Positions 46,048 through 54,159 of a stretch of 64,000 nt of DNA are shown piece after piece. Made by a program: the position numbers and the translations under genes. The stretch comes from Acidimicrobiia bacterium. GTDB lineage: Bacteria > Acidobacteriota > Terriglobia > Bryobacterales > Bryobacteraceae. Numbering within the stretch: the stretch's first letter is position 1; every line of letters begins with the position of its first letter. The stretch covers positions 53,738-117,737 of the forward strand of contig VFZE01000016.1 in assembly GCA_016871315.1 (NCBI GenBank), given 5' to 3'. The notes beneath the pieces were generated by a model. The model was not told the DNA's origin and did no database searches. It worked only from the letters and a program-made list of their open reading frames with translations.

Positions 46048-47295
46048 TTACAACTTATCCAGCGCCTGCTGGAAATCATCCAGCAGATCCTTCCAATCCT
46101 CGATCCCCACCGACACGCGCACCAGTCCGTCGGTCACGCCCGCCGCCTCCAGTTCCTCCACCGGCAGAGGCGAATGCGTTGTCGTCTTCGGGTGGCATAC
46201 CAGTGTCTCGACGCCACCGAGCGATACTGCGTTACGCCCGATTTGTAAATGCCTCAGGAAATCGAACGCCGCCGCCTTCGAGCCCAGATCGAGCGACAGG
46301 ATCCCGCCGGGAAACTCGCACTGCGCATCGCGAATCCGGATCTGCTCGGGGTCGGTGAACAGCGTCGGATACAGCACCCGGCGCACCTTGGCGTGCCTGG
46401 CCAGCCGCTCGGCGATCCGCTGCGCGTTCTTCGAGGCACGGTTCATCCGGAGCATCACGGTGGGCAGGCGGCTGTCGAGCAGCCAGCACTCATCCGGCGG
46501 CAGAATGTTGCCGAACATGATCCGGCTGGCCTTCATCTGCTCAATGAGAGCCGTATCGCGCGCCAGCGCGGCGCCCGCCAATAGATCGCTGAATCCGGAC
46601 AGATATTTCGTCGCCGAATAGAGCACCAGATCGGCCCCCACCATGAGGGGATGCTGAAACGCCGGGCCCAGGAACGTATTGTCCACCATCACCAGTGCGT
46701 GCGGGTCGCGCTCATGCGCCTTTTGCGCCGCCAGGCCGATATCGGACATCCGCAGCGTTGGATTGGCCGGCGTCTCCACCAGCACGATCCGCAGATTCGG
46801 AACTGTGCAGATCAGATCCTCCAAGTGTTTGGTATGGCCGGCTGGGACGGGAAATCCCTTGATCCCGATCGGCTCCAGGAATTGATGAATCAAGTGCTGC
46901 GTGCCGCCATAAAGCGGCACCGTATAAACAATGCTGTCGCCGGGGCGGGCAAAGGTGACCAGCGCCGTCATGATCGCCGCCATGCCGGAATTGAACACCG
47001 CCGCCGCCTCGGCTCCGCTTTCGAGCGGAACAATCTGGTCTTCGAGAATCTCCGCGTTCGGATGATTTATGCGCGCATAAATCAGGCCGACATCTTCTCC
47101 TTCGGCCTGCCGGGAACGGCCCGTTGCCACCGAAAACGCCCTTTCGGCGGCCTCCGGCGTCGGAAATACATAAGTCGAGCTGCGGAACACGGCCGGACGG
47201 GCCGAGCCCAGCGATAATCGGGGATCATAACCGCGGGTAAGCACCATCGTGCTGGCGCCGAGTCGCTTCTCCGCGGAGTCTTTTCGATCACTCAT
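46048..47295 (-). CDS. Cys/Met-metabolism PLP enzyme (cystathionine gamma-synthase/methionine gamma-lyase type)
   Basis: 415-residue fold-type I PLP enzyme of the trans-sulfuration family. The PLP lysine is in LVLYSATKYLSGFSDLLAG, the cofactor-stacking and phosphate residues in FNSGMAAIMTALV and YGGTQHLI, and VRVSVGIEDWKDLLDDFQQA is the usual C-terminal signature. Close family members interconvert cysteine, homocysteine and methionine or eliminate methanethiol; the exact reaction is not resolved. It is divergent from the riboswitch-controlled terC. Confidence 0.88.
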   Translation of the reverse strand: MSDRKDSAEKRLGASTMVLTRGYDPRLSLGSARPAVFRSSTYVFPTPEAAERAFSVATGRSRQAEGEDVGLIYARINHPNAEILEDQIVPLESGAEAAAVFNSGMAAIMTALVTFARPGDSIVYTVPLYGGTQHLIHQFLEPIGIKGFPVPAGHTKHLEDLICTVPNLRIVLVETPANPTLRMSDIGLAAQKAHERDPHALVMVDNTFLGPAFQHPLMVGADLVLYSATKYLSGFSDLLAGAALARDTALIEQMKASRIMFGNILPPDECWLLDSRLPTVMLRMNRASKNAQRIAERLARHAKVRRVLYPTLFTDPEQIRIRDAQCEFPGGILSLDLGSKAAAFDFLRHLQIGRNAVSLGGVETLVCHPKTTTHSPLPVEELEAAGVTDGLVRVSVGIEDWKDLLDDFQQALDKL

Positions 47296-47378
47296 AAGTC
47301 TTTATCCGTCTTCAGTGTAGTATGCCACCGGGGAGTACGATGATTCCCCAATTGCAACCCGCACGCCAGTTCCTGCAT

Positions 47379-47384
47379 CATAAT
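47379..47384 (+). promoter_or_regulatory. Candidate -10 box for the riboswitch/terC transcript
   Basis: CATAAT lies 6 bases before position 47391, where the aptamer closing stem begins, so a start site near 47391 would fit both signals. A good -35 at the right spacing is not seen; TTGCAA at 47352-47357 is about 21 bases away. Confidence 0.35.
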
Positions 47385-47390
47385 AAGAAA

Positions 47391-47509
47391 GAAAGGGGAG
47401 TAGATCACCCCTGATCGGGCCCGCGCGGCCGTCAATACGGTTGGAAATCCAATCCGGCCCGCGGCGCGGTGGCGTTTCGCAATGTGGCGCCCCCGGATCC
47501 AGACCTTTC
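47391..47509 (+). ncRNA. yybP-ykoY (manganese) riboswitch aptamer
   Basis: The leader of the TerC-family gene contains the hallmark GGGGAGTAG (47395-47403) and GTCAATACG (47431-47439). Closing stem P1 is GAAAGG (47391-47396) with CCTTTC (47504-47509). Inside, GATCA/TGATC (47403-47407/47412-47416), GGGCC/GGCCC (47417-47421/47456-47460) and TTGG/CCAA (47441-47444/47449-47452) form hairpins. yybP-ykoY aptamers bind Mn2+ and commonly control Mn exporters such as Alx and MntP. The layout and the downstream gene match. Confidence 0.85.
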
Positions 47510-47566
47510 GTGGCCCGCCGGGCTGCGGAAGGCTTTTCTTTTTCGCAGGCCAGGGCCGGAAAGGTC
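47502..47566 (+). promoter_or_regulatory. Riboswitch expression platform, RBS-sequestering alternative stem
   Basis: GACCTTTC (47502-47509), which includes the 3' strand of aptamer stem P1, is perfectly complementary to GAAAGGTC (47559-47566), the purine-rich patch 13 nt before the terC ATG. When the aptamer closes, CCTTTC is held by P1 and the patch is free; when it opens, the two can pair. This predicts a translational ON switch with Mn2+. The intervening CTGCG/CGCAG hairpin (47523-47527/47544-47548) may bring them together. Confidence 0.6.
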
Positions 47567-47577
47567 CGTGACTTGCT

Positions 47578-48582
47578 ATGAACAACCCCATCCTATTCCC
47601 CTTTGAACAATATTGGTGGTTCTACGCCGCCTTCACTCTCTTCGTCCTCGCGATGCTCGCGCTCGATCTCGGCCTTTTCCACCGCAAATCCCACAAGATC
47701 ACCCTGCGGGAATCCACCATCTGGACCATCGTCTGGATCGCGCTGGCTGGAATTTTCAACGCCGGTCTTTACTTCTGGGCCTCTTCGCAAGTCGGCCCGG
47801 AGGCCGCGCGCACGGTATCGCTCGAATTCCTCGCCGGCTACTTGATTGAAAAAGCCCTCAGCGTCGACAACATCTTCGTCTTCGTCGTCGTGTTCAGCTA
47901 CTTCAACATCCCCGGCCTTTATCACCACCGCGTGCTGTTCTACGGCATCCTCGGGGCACTGGTTTTCCGCGCGCTCTTCATCGCCGCCGGCGCCGCGCTG
48001 TTCCAGTACCACATCGTCGTATGGATCTTCGGCATCCTCCTCATCGTTACCGGCGTCAAGATGATGATCAAGCCGGAAAAACATGTCGAACCGGACAAGA
48101 ATCCCATGGTCCGGCTGTTCCGCCGCTTCATCCCGGTCACCGACGAGCTCCAGGGCGAACGCATGCTGGTGTACCGCCACGGCCGCTACTGGGCCACGCC
48201 GCTGCTGCTTTGCCTGTTCTTTGTCGAGTTTACCGACGTCATCTTCGCCCTCGACTCGGTGCCGGCCATCTTCGCGCTCACACGCGAGCCGCTGATCGTA
48301 TTCACCTCGAACATCTTCGCCATACTCGGCCTGCGTTCGCTCTATTTTGTGCTGGCCGGCGCGGTGGAAAAGTTCCACCTCATCCACTATGGGCTTTCGC
48401 TGGTACTGGTCTTTGTCGGCCTGAAGATGGTCTGGCTGAACCCGGCCTTTGACGGCAAATTCCCGATCGGCATCTCGCTCGCTATCATCGCCACCTTGAT
48501 CGGGGGCAGCGCCGGCCTATCACTGCTATTCCCCAAGAAGGAAACCGAGCCGCTGGTCACTCGCCAGGACGAGGCCGCCTGA
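47578..48582 (+). CDS. TerC/Alx-family membrane transporter (probable Mn2+ exporter)
   Basis: 334-residue TerC protein with about nine membrane helices. The metal-site motifs FLAGYLIEKALSVDNIFVFV and FFVEFTDVIFALDSVPAIFA, with paired acidic residues, are clear. Length and the cytoplasmic KPEKHVEPDKNPMVRLFR loop fit the Alx/YkoY branch, linked to Mn2+ efflux or metalation of exported enzymes. The yybP-ykoY aptamer in its leader supports Mn2+ control. It converges on a decayed gene, overlapping it by about 26 nt. Confidence 0.93.
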   Translation: MNNPILFPFEQYWWFYAAFTLFVLAMLALDLGLFHRKSHKITLRESTIWTIVWIALAGIFNAGLYFWASSQVGPEAARTVSLEFLAGYLIEKALSVDNIFVFVVVFSYFNIPGLYHHRVLFYGILGALVFRALFIAAGAALFQYHIVVWIFGILLIVTGVKMMIKPEKHVEPDKNPMVRLFRRFIPVTDELQGERMLVYRHGRYWATPLLLCLFFVEFTDVIFALDSVPAIFALTREPLIVFTSNIFAILGLRSLYFVLAGAVEKFHLIHYGLSLVLVFVGLKMVWLNPAFDGKFPIGISLAIIATLIGGSAGLSLLFPKKETEPLVTRQDEAA

Positions 48583-49170
48583 GCTTGGCGATTCCGTCCC
48601 GCGCGCCGCGCGCGATCGCCACCGCAAGCTCCCGCTCTTGGCCGGGTTCCCACGTAAAGCTACCGCCCCAGGCCTTGCGGTCTAGATCCGGCTGAAACAG
48701 GTGGGCTGTCATGGTCCCGCCACGAACCGCAAGCGCCACCACGGTCTCCGCCTTCAGCGCCCGCCTAATCTCCTCCAGCGGCTTCCCTGTTAGCGGAGAC
48801 ACCACCGGCCATGCCACCACCACAAGTCCTTCCTCGCGCGCCAGCTCGATCGAAACCAGTTCCGCCAGTTGCGCTGCCTCCCCCGATACCGGCGCCACCG
48901 CCATCCACTTGTTTGAAGAAGAAACCTTACGCGCTCCCCCCGCCCGAACACCTCCACACCCACCAGGTACTCCTTGATCTGGTCCCCTTCCCCGTTCAGC
49001 GCCCGCTCCACGGTGAACTCCGGAAATTGCCGCAGCCGCCCCGCGTGCACGAACAACTGGCCCAACTCCCATTCCCGCAAAGCGGTTGCCGCCGCGCGTC
49101 CGGGCTCCCTGCTCGCGATAAACATCGCCAAACACCACTGATTACACGCCGGGCCGTGTGAATGCAGCAT
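48557..49170 (-). pseudogene. Decayed winged-helix/TolB-like regulator, frameshifted
   Basis: Two minus-strand frames together outline one former protein. The upstream frame (from 49170) contains RQFPEFTVERALNGEGDQIK and EYLVGVEVFGRG, typical of the N-terminal domain of large acidobacterial regulatory proteins. Near 48930-48940 the frame shifts. The second frame then gives KWMAVAPVSGEAAQLAELVS, PLEEIRRALKAETVVALAVR and RELAVAIARGARDGIAKL, like a TolB/FlgO-like N-lobe. The link between them is shortened. It is divergent from ppk1 with 11 bases between. Confidence 0.6.
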
Positions 49171-49181
49171 AATTTTAGTTC

Positions 49182-51272
49182 ATGCGGCCCGATCAAACCG
49201 TGCCGAAACTGGTCGAGATTCCGCCGCGCCTCGACGATCCCGCCCTGTTCATCAACCGCGATCTCAGCCTTCTCGAATTCCAGCGCCGCGTGCTCGAAGA
49301 GGCCCGGGACCCCGCTAACCCCCTGCTCGAACGCGTGAAGTTCCTCTCCATCGTCGGCTCCAACCTTGACGAGTTCTTCATGGTCCGTGTCGCCGGACGC
49401 AAGCAGCAGATCGCCGCCGGCATTGTCGAACTCGGTCCCGACGGCAAAAGCCCCGCCGCACAGCTGCGCGTTATCCGCGAAGAGGTCAGCCGGCTTCTGC
49501 AGGATGCGCGCCGCTTCCTGGACGAGGGCCTTCTGCCGGAACTGGCGAGCGCCGGGATCCATGTGGACCCCTATCTCAGCCTCAGCGAAACCGAGAAGGC
49601 CCATACTCACCGCTTTTTCCGCGATGAGGTGCTTCCCATCCTCACACCGCTCGCGCACGATCCGATGCGCCCCTTCCCGCATATCGGCAACCTCAGCCTG
49701 AACCTTGCTGTCCGCCTCCGGGACCTGAACGGCAAGACCCAGTTCGCCTTCGTCAAGATTCCCGAGACTCTTCCCCAGTTGGTCCGCGCCAGCGGACGCG
49801 GCCGCACCGTCAAACTGGTCTGGCTGGAACAGTTGGTTCAAGCCCATCTCGACGAGCTGTTCCACGGTCATCAACTGCTGGAATCCAGCGCGTTCCGCGT
49901 CACCCGCGACGCCGAGCTCGACATCCAACAATGGGAAGCCATCGATCTGCTGGATCGCGTCGAGGAAAGCGTGCGGCGCCGCCATTTCGGCACGGTCGCA
50001 CGGCTGGCCGTGGAACACAACATGCCGGAGGAATCCCTGGCCATCCTCACCTCGAACCTCAAGAACGTCGAGCCCGCCGACGTCTACCGCCTCCCCAGCC
50101 CGCTCGGCCTCCGCCGCCTGTTCGAGTTGTGGAAGCTGGACCGCGAAGAGCTGCACGATCCGCCCTTTTACCCGCGCTCACCGAAATCGCTCCGCACACC
50201 GGCCACGGACCTGTTCCAGGCCGCCAAGCGCGGCGACATCCTGCTCCACCACCCCTTTGAATCCTTTGAAACCGTCGTCTCCTTCATAGAGCAGGCCGCC
50301 GAAGACGAGGCGGTGCAGGCCATCAAGATGACGCTCTACCGCGTCGGGCCGCAATCGCCCATCGTCAACGCACTGCTCCACGCCAAGAGGCGCGGCAAGC
50401 AGGTGGCCGTCGTCGTCGAGCTCATGGCCCGCTTCGACGAGGAAAGCAACATCGGCTGGGCGCGGGCTCTGGAAAGCGCCGGCATCCACGTGATCTATGG
50501 CCTCACCGACTACAAAGTCCACGCCAAGATTGCCCTCGTTGTCCGCAAAGAAGGCCGCAAGCTGGTCCGCTACGTCCATCTCTCCTCCGGCAACTACAAC
50601 ATCGTCACTTCGAGAATCTACACCGACATTGGAGTCATCACCGCGCGTGCCCACCTTGGCGCCGCCGCCGGCGACTTGTTTAACTTCCTCACCGGCCACT
50701 CCGCCAAAACCGACTTCCGCAAGTTGCTCGTCGCCCCCGTGAAGATCCGCGAACGCATGCGCCGCCTGATCCGCCGCGAAATTGCCCACGCCGCCATGGG
50801 CAGCCCGGCACGCCTCATCTTCAAGATGAACGCCCTCGTCGACAAGGAGATGATTCAGCTCCTTTATATGGCTTCACAAGCCGGCGTGGAAGTGGACCTG
50901 CTTGTACGCGCCATGTGCTGCCTCCGCCCCGGGATCCCCGGCATCAGCGACAATATCCGCGTCACCAGCATTGTCGGCCGATTCCTGGAGCACAGCCGCG
51001 TTTACTACTTCCTTAACGCCGGCGAAGACGAACTCTACCTCGGCTCGGCCGACCTGATGCCGCGCAACCTCGACCGGCGCGTCGAAGTGCTCTTCCCGGT
51101 TGAGGACCACAAGATCGCCACCCGGCTGCGTGACGAGATCCTTGCCACCTATCTGGACGACAACGTCAAGGCGCGCCGGCTCGCCGCCGACGGCACTTAT
51201 TCCCGCCTCACCGGCAACATGCCTTTCAATAGCCAGGACGCCCTCCTCGCCGGTGAGTCCCGCCGCGGCTAA
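49182..51272 (+). CDS. ppk1: Polyphosphate kinase 1
   Basis: 696-residue PPK1 that reversibly makes polyphosphate from ATP. The N-terminal domain starts FINRDLSLLEFQRRVLEEA and contains RVKFLSIVGSNLDEFFMVRV. The catalytic half has HPFESFETVVSFIEQA, the phospho-histidine loop GLTDYKVHAKIALVVRKE, and SGNYNIVTSRIYTDIG. A second conserved His region lies in MCCLRPGIPGISDNI. Length is normal and the gene is intact, though both flanks are decayed genes. Confidence 0.97.
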   Translation: MRPDQTVPKLVEIPPRLDDPALFINRDLSLLEFQRRVLEEARDPANPLLERVKFLSIVGSNLDEFFMVRVAGRKQQIAAGIVELGPDGKSPAAQLRVIREEVSRLLQDARRFLDEGLLPELASAGIHVDPYLSLSETEKAHTHRFFRDEVLPILTPLAHDPMRPFPHIGNLSLNLAVRLRDLNGKTQFAFVKIPETLPQLVRASGRGRTVKLVWLEQLVQAHLDELFHGHQLLESSAFRVTRDAELDIQQWEAIDLLDRVEESVRRRHFGTVARLAVEHNMPEESLAILTSNLKNVEPADVYRLPSPLGLRRLFELWKLDREELHDPPFYPRSPKSLRTPATDLFQAAKRGDILLHHPFESFETVVSFIEQAAEDEAVQAIKMTLYRVGPQSPIVNALLHAKRRGKQVAVVVELMARFDEESNIGWARALESAGIHVIYGLTDYKVHAKIALVVRKEGRKLVRYVHLSSGNYNIVTSRIYTDIGVITARAHLGAAAGDLFNFLTGHSAKTDFRKLLVAPVKIRERMRRLIRREIAHAAMGSPARLIFKMNALVDKEMIQLLYMASQAGVEVDLLVRAMCCLRPGIPGISDNIRVTSIVGRFLEHSRVYYFLNAGEDELYLGSADLMPRNLDRRVEVLFPVEDHKIATRLRDEILATYLDDNVKARRLAADGTYSRLTGNMPFNSQDALLAGESRRG

Positions 51273-51277
51273 ACCGC

Positions 51278-51868
51278 TCATTCGTTCCGTAGTGCCATCA
51301 CCGGATCCACACCCGTCGCGCGCCCCAGCCCGCCGAATACAGCCGCCTGGAACCGCGGGCTGGTGTTGGATTCACCCAGCCTGCCTTCCAGCGTGCCAAG
51401 GCCCGCCAGCGGCTGCTGCGGATCCAGGCTCGCCGCGATGGAGGCCACGAGACCGAGCAGCTTCTCCGGTTCCTTCGTTTTCACCGCGAAAGGAAACGTG
51501 CGTGCCCCGGAACCACTTCCTTCCAGCACCGTACGCGCGGCCTGCGGTAGCTCAATCAGCAGAACAAAGCCGACGGCCCCAAACAGGATCCACAGAATCC
51601 GCCGCAACTTCGCATCCACCAAAGCATCGCCGATCGGATCCACGGTGATCGTTGGAGCGGTCGCCGTTGCCACCCGTTGCGTATCCTGACGGGCATGATC
51701 CAGCGTGACTCCTGGCTTGAGCCGCGCCACAATCTTCAGTGTTCAGCCCGATCGCCAGCGCGATCGTGCTCCAATCACTACAATCGCGAATCTCGCGTTA
51801 CCGCGCAGGACCCGCAGAGTAAACCGAACATCATGACCTAGCTGACCAACCCAGGTTGTTCTCCACAT
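51278..51868 (-). pseudogene. Remnant of an acidobacterial ADOP/MacB-type permease
   Basis: A normal ADOP permease has ~800 residues; here fragments are fused in ~590 bases. From 51868: MWRTTWVGQLGH, DVRFTLRVLRGNARFAIVVI, a frameshift, then STIALAIGLNT, another frame change and VARLKPGVTLDHARQDT (frame of 51278-51730). After ILWILFGAVGFVLLI it jumps to AVKTKEPEKLLGLVASIAAS, ESNTSPRFQAAVFGGL and finally ATGVDPVMALRNE, the family's usual C-terminus. Several internal deletions and at least two frameshifts rule out function. The old -10-free region upstream leads into the pyrimidine operon. Confidence 0.75.
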
Positions 51869-51944
51869 AGTGACACTCACTGAACATCATCCTTCACTAG
51901 ACGCTCCTTCTCAAATAAATCCTCCCTGAGCTACGATAAGGGGC

Positions 51945-52814
51945 ATGCCACGCAACGTGCGCTGTTCGCTTATTCAAGCCGCCAACGCTCTCGCGCCCGA
52001 CCGCCCGCTCCAGCGGATTAAGCAGGCCATGATCGACAAGCACCTCGGCTACATCAAGCAGGCCGCCGAGGCCGGCGCGCAGATTGTTTGCCTTCAGGAA
52101 ATCTTCTACGGCCCCTACTTCTGCGCCGAACAGCAGACACGCTGGTATGACTTCACCGAAGCTGTTCCCGATGGGGAAACCACGCGCCTGATGCAAGAGC
52201 TGGCGCGCAAGCATTCGATGGCCATTATCGTTCCGGTTTATGAGAAAGAGCAGGAGGGCCTCTTCTACAACACCGCCGCGGTGATCGGACGCGACGGCGC
52301 CTACCTGGGCAAGTACCGCAAGACGCACATCCCGCACGTGGCTCCGGGATTCTGGGAAAAGTTTTACTTCCGCCCCGGCAATCTCGGCTATCCGGTCTTT
52401 GATCTTGGCTTCGCGAAGATCGGCGTTTATATCTGCTATGACCGCCATTTCCCTGAAGGCGCGCGGGCACTCGGTCTGAACGGGGCCGAAATCGTCTTCA
52501 ACCCCTCGGCCACTGTCGCCGGGCTCAGCGAATATCTCTGGAAGCTCGAACAGCCCGCCCACGCCGTCGCCAACGGCTACTTCGTCGGGGCCATCAACCG
52601 CGTCGGCACCGAGGCCCCCTGGAACATCGGCGAATTCTACGGCACCAGCTATTTCTGCGACCCGCGCGGCTGCATCTTCGCAGAATCGCCACGCGATAAG
52701 GACCACGTCCTCACCGGCGACCTCAACCTCGATCTCATCGCTGAGGTCCGCTCCACCTGGCAATTCTTCCGCGACCGCCGCCCCGACATGTACGACTCGC
52801 TCGTGAAGGCGTAA
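51945..52814 (+). CDS. Beta-ureidopropionase (nitrilase family)
   Basis: 289-residue carbon-nitrogen hydrolase. The catalytic triad is visible: Glu in IVCLQEIFYG, Lys in GKYRKTHIPH, Cys in IGVYICYDRHFPEGARAL. The sequence also resembles N-carbamoylputrescine amidases. Its place at the head of an operon with PreT, PreA and dihydropyrimidinase makes hydrolysis of N-carbamoyl-beta-alanine to beta-alanine, CO2 and NH3 the likely reaction. The preT gene follows after 4 nt. Confidence 0.92.
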   Translation: MPRNVRCSLIQAANALAPDRPLQRIKQAMIDKHLGYIKQAAEAGAQIVCLQEIFYGPYFCAEQQTRWYDFTEAVPDGETTRLMQELARKHSMAIIVPVYEKEQEGLFYNTAAVIGRDGAYLGKYRKTHIPHVAPGFWEKFYFRPGNLGYPVFDLGFAKIGVYICYDRHFPEGARALGLNGAEIVFNPSATVAGLSEYLWKLEQPAHAVANGYFVGAINRVGTEAPWNIGEFYGTSYFCDPRGCIFAESPRDKDHVLTGDLNLDLIAEVRSTWQFFRDRRPDMYDSLVKA

Positions 52815-52818
52815 CCCG

Positions 52819-54159
52819 ATGCCCTCCCTCAACCGCCAGGAAATCGCCGGGCATTTCGCCGAAATTCACCCGCCATTCACGCAGCAGGCCGCCCTCGCCG
52901 AGGCCAACCGCTGCCTGTTTTGCTTCGACGCGCCCTGCACCATCGCTTGCCCCACGCACATCGACGTCCCCGGCTTCATCAAGAAGATCTCGACGGCCAA
53001 CCTGCGGGGCTCCGCGCTCACCATACTCGACTCGAACATTCTCGGCCTCAGTTGTTCCCGCGTCTGCCCCGTCGAGGTGCTGTGTGAAGGCTCCTGCGTG
53101 CTGCACCGCTATAATCAGCGACCCATCGAAATCGGCCGCCTCCAGCGCCACGCCATGGATCATTTCTATGACACCGGAGCCAAGCTTCCCGTGCGCAACC
53201 GCAAGCCGCGGATGCGCAGCATCGCCTGCGTCGGCGCCGGACCCGCCTCCCTGGCCTGCGCCGCTGAGTTGGCGCGGCGCGGCTATTCCGTCACCGTCTT
53301 CGATAGCCGCCCCTACGCGGGCGGACTCAATACCTATGGCGTCGCCGAGTATAAGCTTCGCCCCGACGATAGTCTCAAGGAAGTCGAGCTGGTCCACTCG
53401 CTTGGCGTCACCTTCGAACTCAACACCGAGGTCGGCGTTTCGGTGCCGCTGGAAACTCTCGAGCAGGTCTACGATCTCATCTTTCTCGGGCTTGGTCTCG
53501 GTCCCACGGAATCGCTAGGACTGAAGGGCGTAGGCGTCAAAGGCGTGGTTGACGCGCTCACGCTCATTGCCGACTACAAGACCGCAGGCAACATCCAGAT
53601 TGGCCGCCGCGTAGCGGTGATCGGAGGAGGCAACACCGCCATCGACGCCGCCTGCGCCGCCGCACGTCTCGGCGCCGAAGAGGTCCTTATCCTCTACCGG
53701 CGCGGCCGCGATCAGATGCCCGCCTTCGAGTTTGAATTTGAGCGCGCGCAATCCGACGGCGTCCGCTTTCATTGGCTCACCGTGGCCCGCTCCGTCAAGA
53801 CCGGCGGCGACGGCCGCGTCACCGCGCTGGAATGTGTCCGCATGGACCTCGGCGCGTCCGACGCCTCCGGCCGACGCGCCCCTACCGCTATCGCGGGCTC
53901 CGAATTTCTCTTGGAGTGCGACATGGTCATCCCCTCCATCGGCCAGACGCGACTGGTGGAGTTTCTCTCGCGCTGCCGCAACGTCGAACTCCGCGACGGC
54001 TGCGTCGTCACAGACCCGCACACCGGCCGCACCACCAACCCCATGTTCTACGCCGGCGGCGACTGCGTCAACGGCGGCCTCGAAGTGGTCGATGCCGCCG
54101 CCGGCGGTAAGCGCGCCGCCATCGCCATGGCCGCCCACCTGGAGGAACAACATGGCTGA
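52819..54159 (+). CDS. preT: NAD-dependent dihydropyrimidine dehydrogenase subunit PreT
   Basis: 446-residue flavoprotein that feeds NADH electrons to PreA. The N-terminal iron-sulfur cysteines lie in NRCLFCFDAPCTIACPTHID and LSCSRVCPVEVLCEGSCVLH. FAD binding is at CVGAGPASLACAAELARRG, NAD binding at VAVIGGGNTAIDAACAAARL, and the FAD C-terminal loop is near FYAGGDCVNGGLEVVDAAAG. It resembles the glutamate-synthase small subunit, but the neighbour PreA defines it. It overlaps preA by 8 nt. Confidence 0.94.
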   Translation: MPSLNRQEIAGHFAEIHPPFTQQAALAEANRCLFCFDAPCTIACPTHIDVPGFIKKISTANLRGSALTILDSNILGLSCSRVCPVEVLCEGSCVLHRYNQRPIEIGRLQRHAMDHFYDTGAKLPVRNRKPRMRSIACVGAGPASLACAAELARRGYSVTVFDSRPYAGGLNTYGVAEYKLRPDDSLKEVELVHSLGVTFELNTEVGVSVPLETLEQVYDLIFLGLGLGPTESLGLKGVGVKGVVDALTLIADYKTAGNIQIGRRVAVIGGGNTAIDAACAAARLGAEEVLILYRRGRDQMPAFEFEFERAQSDGVRFHWLTVARSVKTGGDGRVTALECVRMDLGASDASGRRAPTAIAGSEFLLECDMVIPSIGQTRLVEFLSRCRNVELRDGCVVTDPHTGRTTNPMFYAGGDCVNGGLEVVDAAAGGKRAAIAMAAHLEEQHG

